13,404 bases of DNA from Alphaproteobacteria bacterium. Lineage in GTDB: Bacteria; Pseudomonadota; Alphaproteobacteria; ATCC43930; CGMCC-115725. The stretch spans positions 1-13,404 of the forward strand of contig JAFMSA010000046.1 in NCBI GenBank assembly GCA_017353855.1, given 5' to 3'. Under the pieces are notes generated by a model. The model was not told the origin of the DNA, searched no databases, and worked only from the letters and a program-made list of their open reading frames with translations. A program made the position numbers and the translations under genes. Below are positions 1 to 7,025 of this stretch, in pieces. Positions within the stretch are counted from its first letter, which is position 1. The number at the start of each line of letters is the position of its first letter.

Positions 1-2
1 TG

Positions 3-452
3 CTGGCGATCACTGTCCCGGTTGTCGGTTTCGGCGCCCGCCCGACCATTATAGCGTTGTTCCTCTACGGCCTGCTTCCGGTGATCGAGAACGCGATTGC
101 CGGCCTGGAGGCGGTGCCGCCGGGCGTGCGCGAGGCAGCCGAGGGGATGGGACTGACACCTTGGCAACAGCTGCGCGGTGTCGATTTGCCGCTCGCGGCG
201 CCGGTCATCATTTCGGGAATACGGGTCTCGGTGACGATCTCGATCGGAACGGCGACGATCGGATCGACGGTCGGGGCGTTGACCCTCGGCACGCCGATCT
301 TTAACGGCCTTGTATCCAACAAGCTCCCCTTCGTCCTGGAGGGAGCCGTTCTCGTCGCGCTGTTTGCGATCCTAACGGACCTGTTTTTCGCCCGGTTCGA
401 GATCTGGATCGCGCGGCAGGCCGGACGGGCGATCAGCCGAACAGATCGATGA
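3..452 (+). CDS. Osmoprotectant (glycine betaine/choline-type) ABC transporter permease, 3' part
   Basis: The reading frame is open from the window edge, so the N-terminus lies outside; 149 residues remain. It is the inner-membrane channel subunit of an importer that would work with a substrate-binding protein and an ATPase. The cytoplasmic coupling loop that docks on the ATPase is visible as EAAEGMGLTPWQQL followed by VDLPLAAPVIISGIR, the usual permease EAA-loop pattern. The upstream stretch GARPTIIALFLYGLLPVIEN, the GTATIGSTVGALTLG segment and the hydrophobic C-terminal helix resemble OpuBB/OpuCB/YehY proteins rather than other permeases. The internal TTG at 57 is only a codon within the frame, not the real start. 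The subfamily assignment is from recalled motifs. The exact substrate (betaine, choline, carnitine or another) cannot be read from this fragment. Confidence 0.88.
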   Translation: MAITVPVVGFGARPTIIALFLYGLLPVIENAIAGLEAVPPGVREAAEGMGLTPWQQLRGVDLPLAAPVIISGIRVSVTISIGTATIGSTVGALTLGTPIFNGLVSNKLPFVLEGAVLVALFAILTDLFFARFEIWIARQAGRAISRTDR

Positions 453-1423
453 CGATGCCGAAGCCGAGTAACCCCGCGGAGAAATCCGGGTGCTTTCGGT
501 GACTCGGAAGCCTGCGCTTACCGGCCTCGAGTCGAAGGCAACTCGAGTCGAGGTTGACCGGAAAGTTCAAGGCCGAGGTTCGAATGGCCACCCGTTCGGA
601 CCCTCGAAGAAGAGGCAGTAGACACCTCTGACATGGCGACGAAATGGGGCTCTTGGAAATGCTGCCCGGCAACATTGGCGAGAGTGAGGTGGCACACGCC
701 ATCTGGTCACAAGGTCCGTAAGGACGCGCAGGAGACGGCGTCGAGCGTATTGGTTCCGGATAAGCGGCACAGCCGTTAACAGCCGTTTTCAGGTTGATGC
801 CTTGCTGCGCGAAGCGGGCGCGGCTGCTCCTGCTGCGCGGGAAAGGCCAACCTCCTCCGCATGCCTGCCCCATGCCTGAGGGCAGGGGTCTGGGTGCTGA
901 GTGCTTAATGAAGGCCATCACCCTGCTCCACAGCAGGAGGGCCGTGAGCGAGCCCGGCCAGGGATCACGCGCGAGAGAAAAACAGCCGGGTAAAACTCAT
1001 CTGAATCTAAGTCAAGGCGCTGCCAGCTGTCGCGCTTGCTGTTGCATTACATTTAGCCTGCGCCCTGACCACAGATTTTTAATGTTTGTGACCCTCAGTT
1101 TGAAAACAGGACCGTGTCGCGCGAGCTGCGAGTGCGAGTGGCCGACCAGACGCACGGCAAACTCAACCCGGGGCGCGAAAATGCGATCCTTCCGGTGGAC
1201 GGGGCGAGTGGCGCGCGGCATGCCTTTGATCCTTTCCGATCGTCGGACCGGGGAAGACGTTCGGCATCGACAGAAATTTCGTGATCACCGACGACGCGAT
1301 CGGCAGAAATCCCGTCCGTTCGGCCATCGGGCGGCGCGGCTGGCAACGCCCGGGGCCGACTTCGTCGACCGCCGGATCAGGTCGCTCCTGGATAAGGCCG
1401 AATAGCGGCGCGCATACGAAGAG
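453..1423. other. Long intergenic stretch without a convincing gene; holds repeat copy A
   Basis: Between the permease stop and the phasin stop there are about 970 bases in which the open frames look like random GC-rich translation (arginine and serine rich, no recognisable domain, no good ribosome binding site). Copy A of the repeat occupies 486-689. A stem with 7-bp arms (CCTGCCC 864-870, GGGCAGG 880-886, 9-nt loop) follows later, without a T run. A 10-bp direct repeat CTCGAGTCGA occurs at 526-535 and 542-551 inside copy A but not in copy B. I see nothing identifiable in 900-1423; a decayed gene cannot be excluded. Confidence 0.6.
486..689 (+). repeat. Copy A of a two-copy, about 200-base dispersed repeat
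   Basis: This segment is a diverged direct copy of 9090-9291. Shared landmarks in the same order are CTCGGAAGCCT (503-513), an 18-of-19 match beginning GTTGACCGG (553-571), the stem region 574-606, and a 20-base identical block (657-676) ending GGCAACATT. Spacing between landmarks is nearly the same in both copies, apart from a 6-base insertion here near 497-502. A stem of CGAGGTTCGAA (574-584) with TTCGGACCCTCG (595-606, one bulged C, one G-U pair) encloses a 10-base loop. No open frame is conserved between the copies, so a structured RNA or the remnant of a mobile element fits better than a gene. I could not assign it to a named family. Confidence 0.8.
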
Positions 1424-2005
1424 TCAGTTTCCGGAGCCGTGGCGGGCCGTGTTGACCCAGCCTTTGCCGAGCTGCGTCAGGATGGGCCGCGATATCTCGG
1501 CGGCAAGCTTGACGGCGAGTTCGGACATCCTGGCCGACCCGCCTACCCATCTGTCCAGGCTGCTGCAGGCCAGGCCGGCATTCACGTCAATTGCATCCGA
1601 GAAGGTCTTGACGCCGATCATCCCGGACGCCGCCCGCGTTACGGTATCGATCCCCGAAAATGCGAGCCCCGCCATTTCGGCGCCCAGCGCCTCGAGACCC
1701 TTCGCCAAGGCCTCCTGCGATTGGGTGAACGCCGCAAGAGCATCGCGACCGATGCCGGCGAGATCCCCCGGCCATGCGCTGTCGGTCACCCTCGCGATCG
1801 GGCCACCTTGCGAAAGGGAGGCCAAGCTCTCGGCGGGGCGCAGGGAGTCGTTGGGCGCTTGCGGCGTGGAGGCGGCTCCGGCTGGCTGCGGCGGGTCCGT
1901 CGATGCCGTCGCCGGCGCGTTCGACGGGCTGTTAACTTTGATCGGTCCGACCGGGGCCCCAACCGGCGCGGGCGCACGCGAAACGCGTCTGGCTTTGGTT
2001 TCCAT
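1424..2005 (-). CDS. Phasin family protein (PHA granule-associated)
   Basis: Phasins coat polyhydroxyalkanoate granules and control their size and number. The 193-residue product has an Ala/Pro-rich N-terminal segment (about 1-58) and a helical phasin domain (about 82-186) with the typical amphipathic pattern, including SQEALAKGLEALGAEM and the later conserved stretch VKTFSDAIDVNAGLA. The frame extends 15 codons further upstream, but ATG at 2005 is preferred: an AAGGG ribosome binding site lies about 8 bases before it and the upstream extension is unremarkable. The gene stands alone, with no polymerase, thiolase or phaR gene visible here. A -35/-10 pair and two operator-like sites lie at 2036-2105. 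Family membership is fairly clear; a granule role is inferred from it. Confidence 0.85.
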   Translation of the reverse strand: METKARRVSRAPAPVGAPVGPIKVNSPSNAPATASTDPPQPAGAASTPQAPNDSLRPAESLASLSQGGPIARVTDSAWPGDLAGIGRDALAAFTQSQEALAKGLEALGAEMAGLAFSGIDTVTRAASGMIGVKTFSDAIDVNAGLACSSLDRWVGGSARMSELAVKLAAEISRPILTQLGKGWVNTARHGSGN

Positions 2006-2035
2006 CACTTGACCCTTATGTCCGCCGCGCTCCCC

Positions 2036-2050
2036 TTCGCAGCTGCACAA
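2036..2050. promoter_or_regulatory. Operator-like site overlapping the phasin transcription start
   Basis: On the minus strand this reads TTGTGCAGCTGCGAA and contains the 8-bp palindrome GCAGCTGC (2039-2046). It shares the TTGTGC half and TGC-rich character with the site at 2091-2105, and would cover the predicted start point, a position suited to repression. Identification as a PhaR-type site is an inference. Confidence 0.4.
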
Positions 2051-2055
2051 TGCCG

Positions 2056-2084
2056 AAGATACCTATCCGCACCTCGATTCACAA
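2056..2084 (-). promoter_or_regulatory. Candidate sigma70-type promoter of the phasin gene
   Basis: On the minus strand TTGTGA (2084 to 2079) and TATCTT (2061 to 2056) are separated by exactly 17 bases, which would start transcription near 2049, about 44 bases before the phasin ATG. It is the best-spaced hexamer pair I found in this spacer for the leftward direction. Confidence 0.5.
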
Positions 2085-2090
2085 GAAGAA

Positions 2091-2105
2091 TTGTGCGCCG
2101 CACAA
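2091..2105. promoter_or_regulatory. Perfect 15-bp palindrome upstream of the phasin -35 box
   Basis: TTGTGCG-C-CGCACAA has 7-bp arms around a single base and lies six bases upstream of the predicted -35 hexamer. The core is TGC-N3-GCA, reminiscent of the TGC-rich targets reported for PhaR repressors that control phasin genes in alphaproteobacteria. The regulator itself is not in the window. Confidence 0.5.
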
Positions 2106-2331
2106 AAGGATTGGTCGGAGCTGCGATAGTTCGAAGATCGACGATACGGCCCGGATCCGGTAACCCGCAAACGCGTCTCGGGCGCGATCTGGCGCGATCT
2201 TGACAGCAATAAAAGCGAACCGGGCAACGAAGAGTACAAAAGCAACGACCGGCGCTGCCTTCGCCAATCCTTCCCAACACTCGCGGCGGCCGCGTCAGCA
2301 TAGCACTGGCACGTTCACCGTCTTAGGGTCG

Positions 2332-2377
2332 TATAATCGGCTTACCCCTTGTTTCCTACCATTTAGCGCCATAAAGA
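2332..2377 (+). promoter_or_regulatory. Candidate promoter(s) for the carboxypeptidase gene
   Basis: Two alternatives are visible. A perfect TATAAT (2332-2337) has only a weak -35 at the expected distance. Further on, TTGTTT (2349-2354) and TAAAGA (2372-2377) are separated by 17 bases. Either would give a leader of roughly 85 to 130 bases before the GTG start at 2471. Confidence 0.35.
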
Positions 2378-2470
2378 ACGTGGACAGCGATGCACCTTTC
2401 TCTTATTCTATCAATGATGTCTCCAAGGTCGTTCTCGACTTGCGGCCTTCGGGGGGAATAGGGGGTTTAA

Positions 2471-3844
2471 GTGATCGTGCTTGGAAACGCGGCGCGCGAT
2501 CCGTGCGGTGCAGCGGTCTCCCGTCCATGGCAGTTCCTCGTGGCTGCCGGCGCTGTTGCGGCGCTGCTGTTATTCGGCGTAGGTCCGGTAGAGGCGCGGC
2601 ACCATTTGCGACACCACGCGCATATACGTCATGGATCGCTCGGGTTGGTGGATCCGGACCGGGAAGTCGAATCCATCGTGATCGACGCCGATACCGGCCG
2701 GGTTCTCAGCGCGCGGAATGCGGACGCGATTACCTATCCCGCCTCGCTCACGAAGATGATGACTCTGTACCTGACGTTCGAGGCTTTGAACGCCGGTACG
2801 CTTCGTTTGGATCAGTTCCTCCCGGTCTCGATCGACGCGGCGAGCAAGAGCCCTACAAAACTCCATCTCGCCCCGGGAGAATCGGTGCAAGTCCAGGATT
2901 TGATCCTCGGAATCGTGACCAAATCCGCCAATGACGCTGCCGCTGTGCTCGCCCAAGGCTTAGCCGGTAGTGAAGCCGCCTTCGCCGAGCGCATGACCCG
3001 GAAGGCGCAGCAGCTCGGGATGACCAGCACCGTCTACCGCAACGCTTCGGGTTTGCCCGATCCCGAGCAACACACGACGGCGCGCGACACTGTGCAGCTA
3101 GCACTCGCCCTTTATCACGATTTTCCTCGCGAATACCGTTATTTCTCGACACGCGAATTCTATTTTCACGGCCGGCTGATCGCTACTCACAACCACCTTC
3201 TCGATTCGTACGAAGGCGCCGATGGGATCAAGACCGGATATACCGGCGCATCCGGCTTTAATCTGGCCGCTTCCGCGGTGCGCAACGGCCATCGGCTGAT
3301 CGGTATCGTGATGGGTGGATCTTCGGCTGGTGCGCGAGACCGGGAAATGACTGAACTGCTCGACCAGGGATTTGCGGAAGTCGGTGTCGGCACGGTCGTC
3401 GCTCGCCGGGAAGACCCGAGCGGACCATCACCGCAGGTCGTCGCGGATGCCGACCGCCCGGTACGCCCGCGGGAGAAACTGGGACAGTTCACGAAGGCTG
3501 CGCGCAAGCTCGCAGCTAACATAACGCCGGTGGCGAAGGCGGAGGCAGCGCCGGCGTCTCGCCAGCCGCATGGCGATCCGCCCGGAGAGCGGTGGAGCAT
3601 CCAGCTTGGCGCTTATCGGGTCCAGACGGCCGCCGAACACGCCGCGCGGACCGCTGCCAGGCTTGCGATCGCGCGGGGTAAGCCGGTGCACATTATCCAG
3701 CCGTCCAAGGTCAAAGACCATCTCTACCGTCCGCGGCTGCTCAACTTCACGCCGCAGGAAGCACAAGGCGCCTGCGCCGCATTGCATAAGAAGCGGATCG
3801 AATGCTCGGTAGTGCCGCCGCGGGTGAAGGTCGCCAACGGCTAG
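2471..3844 (+). CDS. Serine-type D-Ala-D-Ala carboxypeptidase (PBP5/DacA-like) with SPOR domain
   Basis: This periplasmic enzyme removes the terminal D-alanine of peptidoglycan pentapeptides. All three penicillin-binding motifs are present: SLTK (Ser92, Lys95), SAN (152-154) and KTG (254-256). A signal peptide with hydrophobic core at about 22-38 and likely cleavage after VEA42 is followed by a histidine-rich stretch (44-54). The C-terminal part (about 373-450, starting RWSIQLGAY) is a SPOR domain, which binds denuded glycan at division sites; this fusion is frequent in alphaproteobacteria. The length of 457 residues fits catalytic domain plus linker plus SPOR. The start is GTG 2471, with a G-rich AGGGGG ribosome binding site about five bases upstream. 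The gene diverges from the phasin gene and converges on the phosphohexomutase gene. Confidence 0.95.
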   Translation: MIVLGNAARDPCGAAVSRPWQFLVAAGAVAALLLFGVGPVEARHHLRHHAHIRHGSLGLVDPDREVESIVIDADTGRVLSARNADAITYPASLTKMMTLYLTFEALNAGTLRLDQFLPVSIDAASKSPTKLHLAPGESVQVQDLILGIVTKSANDAAAVLAQGLAGSEAAFAERMTRKAQQLGMTSTVYRNASGLPDPEQHTTARDTVQLALALYHDFPREYRYFSTREFYFHGRLIATHNHLLDSYEGADGIKTGYTGASGFNLAASAVRNGHRLIGIVMGGSSAGARDREMTELLDQGFAEVGVGTVVARREDPSGPSPQVVADADRPVRPREKLGQFTKAARKLAANITPVAKAEAAPASRQPHGDPPGERWSIQLGAYRVQTAAEHAARTAARLAIARGKPVHIIQPSKVKDHLYRPRLLNFTPQEAQGACAALHKKRIECSVVPPRVKVANG

Positions 3845-3851
3845 ATGCGGA

Positions 3852-3864
3852 GGGCCGCAGGCCC
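3852..3864. terminator. Short GC hairpin between convergent genes
   Basis: GGGCC-GCA-GGCCC lies in the 35-base gap between the stop codons of the carboxypeptidase and the phosphohexomutase. There is no T run on either strand, so intrinsic termination is doubtful. Confidence 0.25.
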
Positions 3865-3879
3865 CGCGCTGCCTCACGG

Positions 3880-5259
3880 CTAATCGGGTAATGCGACACC
3901 GCTTGCGGCAAGTATGGCGGCGAGTTGTTGCTTGAGGCGGGCAAGGCCTTCTTCGCTCGCCGACTCGGCGCGGGCGACGAGCACGGCCTGCGTATTCGAA
4001 GCACGCAGCAGCCACCAGCCGTCCGGCGTGCGCACACGCACCCCGTCGATGTCGGTGATCTCTGCACCGGCTTGCCGCAGACGTTCGCGAACCTCGTCCA
4101 CCACCGCGAATTTGCGGTTCTCCGGGCACGCGAACCGCAGTTCGGGCGTGTTGACAACAACCGGCAGCACATCGCGCATCTCGGCCAGGCTCTTACGGTC
4201 GCGCGACAGAATGTCGAGCAGCCGCACCGCGACGTAAATCGCGTCATCGAAGCCGTAATAACCGTCGGCAAAGAAAATGTGGCCGCTCATTTCGCCGGCC
4301 AGCGGGGCACCCAGCTGCGCGAGTTTCGCCTTGATCAGCGAATGCCCCGTGGCGGCCATCACGGGCCGGCCCCCCATCCGGGCGATTTCGTCGAACAAAA
4401 CCTGGCTTGCCTTGACGTCGGCGATGATCGGAGCGCCGGGATGACGGGTTAGTACGTCGCGCGCCAGCACGACCATCAACTGATCGCCCCACATGATGCG
4501 GCCCCGCGCATCGACCACTCCGATGCGGTCGCCGTCACCGTCGAAGGCGATGCCGAGTTCGCAGCTCTCCTCGGCCACCGCCTGCTTGAGCTGGACCAGG
4601 TTTTCGGGGACTGTCGGATCGGGATGGTGGGCCGGAAACCTGCCGTCGATGATCTCGTTCAGCAGCACGTGCCGGCCGGGCAGGCGCGCCGTCAGTTCCT
4701 GAACGACCTCCCCCGAGGCTCCATTACCGGGATCCCAGGCCGCGATCAGCGGGCGATCGCCGTGATAGTCACGCGCCAATCTGACGACATACTCTTCGCG
4801 AAGAGCGCGCTCTTCGACGCGTCCCCGCATGTGTTCGGGAGCTTCGGGCAGTTTGAGCGCAGTTTCACCGAGTTGCCGGATGGCGTTTCCATAAAACGGC
4901 TTTCCTTGAAAGACGAATTTAAACCCGTTGTAGTCGGGCGGGTTATGCGATCCGGTGACCATGACACCGCCGTCAACGCCGAGCGTTGCCGATGCGTAAT
5001 AGAGCATCGGCGTAGGGCCGCGGCCGATGCGCACGACATCGGCGGCCTCCATCCTCAGGCCGTCGACCAGAGCTGCTTCGAGTTCGGGAGACGTGAGTCG
5101 GCCGTCATAACCGACCGCGATGCGCCTGCCCCCGGCCTTCGCCAGCGTGAGCGCGTAAGCGCGTCCGATCGCATGGGCGTCAGCGGCCGACAAGGTTTGC
5201 CCGACGATCCCCCGGATGTCGTACTCACGCAAGATTGTCGAGTCGAAGCGATGTCCCAT
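3880..5259 (-). CDS. Phosphomannomutase/phosphoglucomutase
   Basis: A 459-residue alpha-D-phosphohexomutase that interconverts hexose 6- and 1-phosphates in the cytoplasm. The four active-site signatures are intact: the phosphoserine loop TGSHNP (102-107, Ser104), the magnesium loop DGDGDR (240-245), the sugar-binding loop GEMSGH (322-327) and the phosphate-binding loop RASNTQ (419-424). The size and the GEMSGH loop match the bacterial PMM/PGM (AlgC/ManB-type) branch, which often accepts both glucose and mannose phosphates. The ATG at 5259 has an AGAGAAAG ribosome binding site. It lies 78 bases downstream of galU on the same strand, so the pair would produce glucose-1-phosphate and then UDP-glucose. 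Sugar preference cannot be settled from sequence. Confidence 0.95.
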   Translation of the reverse strand: MGHRFDSTILREYDIRGIVGQTLSAADAHAIGRAYALTLAKAGGRRIAVGYDGRLTSPELEAALVDGLRMEAADVVRIGRGPTPMLYYASATLGVDGGVMVTGSHNPPDYNGFKFVFQGKPFYGNAIRQLGETALKLPEAPEHMRGRVEERALREEYVVRLARDYHGDRPLIAAWDPGNGASGEVVQELTARLPGRHVLLNEIIDGRFPAHHPDPTVPENLVQLKQAVAEESCELGIAFDGDGDRIGVVDARGRIMWGDQLMVVLARDVLTRHPGAPIIADVKASQVLFDEIARMGGRPVMAATGHSLIKAKLAQLGAPLAGEMSGHIFFADGYYGFDDAIYVAVRLLDILSRDRKSLAEMRDVLPVVVNTPELRFACPENRKFAVVDEVRERLRQAGAEITDIDGVRVRTPDGWWLLRASNTQAVLVARAESASEEGLARLKQQLAAILAASGVALPD

Positions 5260-5309
5260 CAGCTTTCTCTGGTCATTGGCAGTGGTTGTTTTTCGGCGTG
5301 CGCACAGGG

Positions 5310-5327
5310 CGGGGCTGCCACGCCCCG
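5310..5327 (-). promoter_or_regulatory. Hairpin in the galU to phosphohexomutase spacer
   Basis: CGGGGC (5310-5315) and GCCCCG (5322-5327) form a 6-bp stem with a 6-base loop, ten bases after the galU stop. On the transcribed strand it is followed by an A-rich rather than U-rich tract, so it is more likely an mRNA-processing or partial-attenuation element than a full terminator. Confidence 0.35.
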
Positions 5328-5337
5328 ACCGCCTCCA

Positions 5338-6210
5338 TCATAGGTACGAGGCCAATATCTTGCGCAGGCCCGCCCCGAGCTCCGCGTGTCGCAGCCCCAG
5401 TGCCACCGTCGCCTCAAGAAAGCCGAGCTTGTCGCCGCAATCAAAGCGCCGGCCCTCAAAACGCACCCCGTGAAACGGCTGACCGTCTTCGATCAGCTTG
5501 CCGAGAGCATCGGTCAGCTGAATCTCGCCACCGGTGCCCGGGCTGGCATCGGAGAGGTGATCGAACACCTGGGGCTGGATTATATAGCGTCCGATAATCG
5601 TTAAAGTCGACGGAGCCTCGGCGGGGCTCGGTTTCTCGACGACCCTTCTTGCGCGCACCAGGCGCCCGTCGTCGCAGACGACATCGAGCACCCCGTATCG
5701 CGCGGTATGGGCACGCGGCACCTCGATGATCGCGGCAAGGTTGCCGCCGGTTTCATCATAGGCTTCAACCATTTGGGCGAGGCATGGGGTCTCGCAAACC
5801 ATCAGATCGTCGGCGAGCAACACTGCAAAGGGCTCATCCCCCACAAGCGCGCGGGCGCACCATACCGCATGCCCGAGGCCGAGCGGGGTCTGCTGCCGCG
5901 TATAGGCCACCTGTCCAGGCTCGGGAAGCCGTGCTTCGAGCTCGCCGAGCAGATCGGTCTTGCCCCGCTCTCGCAACGTCGCTTCCAGCTCGATGGCACG
6001 GTCAAAGTGATCGTCGATGGCGCTCTTTCCGCGGCTTGTGACAAAGTAGAATTCTTCGATTCCGGCGGCCTTCGCCTCCTCGACGGCGTAATGAATGAGC
6101 GGTTTGTCAACTATCGGCAACATTTCCTTGGGCATGGCCTTGGTTGCCGGAAGAAAGCGGGTCCCCAATCCGGCGACCGGAAAAACGGCTTTACGGATAG
6201 ATTTGCGCAT
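5338..6210 (-). CDS. galU: UTP--glucose-1-phosphate uridylyltransferase GalU
   Basis: Makes UDP-glucose from UTP and glucose-1-phosphate. The 290-residue product has the nucleotidyltransferase signature GLGTRFLPATKAMPKEMLPI (14-33), the nucleotide loop QQTPLGLGHAV (106-116), LADDL with the metal-site aspartates (132-136), EKP (192-194), GTGGEIQLTDAL (225-236) and FDCGDKLGF (257-265). The open frame runs 96 codons further upstream, but ATG 6210 is chosen because MRKSIRKAVFPVAG is the usual GalU N-terminus and AGAGGGG lies four bases before it. It is followed by the phosphohexomutase gene in a probable operon and diverges from the DTW-domain gene across a 127-base spacer. Likely role: sugar nucleotide supply for exopolysaccharide, lipopolysaccharide or glycolipids. 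Confidence 0.97.
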   Translation of the reverse strand: MRKSIRKAVFPVAGLGTRFLPATKAMPKEMLPIVDKPLIHYAVEEAKAAGIEEFYFVTSRGKSAIDDHFDRAIELEATLRERGKTDLLGELEARLPEPGQVAYTRQQTPLGLGHAVWCARALVGDEPFAVLLADDLMVCETPCLAQMVEAYDETGGNLAAIIEVPRAHTARYGVLDVVCDDGRLVRARRVVEKPSPAEAPSTLTIIGRYIIQPQVFDHLSDASPGTGGEIQLTDALGKLIEDGQPFHGVRFEGRRFDCGDKLGFLEATVALGLRHAELGAGLRKILASYL

Positions 6211-6228
6211 GAACCCCTCTATTAAGTG

Positions 6229-6240
6229 CTTCGGCCGAAG
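6229..6240. promoter_or_regulatory. Perfect 12-bp palindrome upstream of galU
   Basis: CTTCGGCCGAAG is fully self-complementary and lies 18 bases before the galU start, in the spacer shared with the divergent DTW-domain gene. An operator or a leader hairpin are both possible; no regulator is suggested by the sequence. Confidence 0.25.
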
Positions 6241-6337
6241 TCGCAATTTCTGTGCCGCAACGCCTCGCCCAACGGCAAGCCGAGCCGGTGTATGTTTGTC
6301 GGCCATCGCACTAACGGCGACTTGACGTAAGCATTCC

Positions 6338-6970
6338 ATGAGGGCGAATGAGCGGGTGCCCGAAAACGAAGTATGCACCACATCTGCGGACCAGCCGATC
6401 GACAACCGTCTGTTCATCTTGATCCTGCAGCATCCGCAGGAAAAGAGGGAGCCATTGGCGACGGCCGCTCTGGCGCGTGCGATGCTGCAGCGCGCCAAAC
6501 TCGTTGTCGGGTTGTCCTGGCCGAATCTGGGACAGGCGCTGGGTCAATCGGCTGATCCGAGAAACTGGGCGGTGCTTTATCTCGGATCGGCACGCCCGGA
6601 ACTGCTCGCCGCGGGCCGGGAAGTGATCGTGGTCGACCGGCGCGGCCAACCGGCCGGCGACCAGCCGGCGATGCTGCGCGGCTTGCGCGGTATCGTGCTG
6701 CTGGACGGGAGCTGGAAGGAGGCAAAGGCGCTGTGGTGGCGCAATCCATGGCTGTTGAAGCTGCGCCGGATCGTCCTCAATCCACAGCATAAGTCTCGTT
6801 ACGGACGGGTTCGCCGTGAACCTCGCCGCGAGGCACTGTCGACGCTTGAAGCCGCCGCGTTGCTGCTAAGGCACCTCGAAGGCGGGCCGGAAACCGAAGC
6901 CCGGCTGCTCGCAGCGCTGGACGGGCTGATAGCGGAGGCAAGCAATCAGCAGCGCCGCAGGTTTCGATAA
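6338..6970 (+). CDS. DTW-domain protein, probable tRNA-uridine aminocarboxypropyltransferase
   Basis: DTW-domain enzymes (TapT/TuaA, DTWD1/2) add the 3-amino-3-carboxypropyl group of S-adenosylmethionine to a tRNA uridine (acp3U). The 210-residue product shows the characteristic blocks in order: LILQHPQE (28-35), the name-giving motif as LDGSW (122-126; Ser instead of the usual Thr), WWRNPWL (133-139), and RREPRREALSTLEA (159-172), corresponding to the conserved S-T-x-E-type C-terminal motif. The N-terminal cysteine cluster seen in many longer members is absent; only Cys13 occurs near the start. No strong ribosome binding site precedes ATG 6338, so a GTG at 6356 is an alternative start. It diverges from galU and converges on the S10 peptidase gene. 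The family call is firm; the modified tRNA position is inferred. Confidence 0.85.
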   Translation: MRANERVPENEVCTTSADQPIDNRLFILILQHPQEKREPLATAALARAMLQRAKLVVGLSWPNLGQALGQSADPRNWAVLYLGSARPELLAAGREVIVVDRRGQPAGDQPAMLRGLRGIVLLDGSWKEAKALWWRNPWLLKLRRIVLNPQHKSRYGRVRREPRREALSTLEAAALLLRHLEGGPETEARLLAALDGLIAEASNQQRRRFR

Positions 6971-7025
6971 AGATAGGCCAAGGCTGCGTTAGCCGGGTTA
7001 GCGAACGCCCCGGGACTGCCCGATC

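Noticed and set aside
574..606. tRNA-like T-loop (GGTTCGAAT) in repeat copy A
   Set aside because: No acceptor, D or anticodon stem fits around it; the bases belong instead to the repeat's own hairpin.
1281..2203. Rightward open frames opposite the phasin gene
   Set aside because: Arginine- and serine-rich translations without domains, mirror images of the leftward phasin frame.
4624..5343. Long rightward open frame opposite the phosphohexomutase
   Set aside because: The opposite strand carries all four phosphohexomutase signatures; this frame is a by-product of GC-rich codon use.
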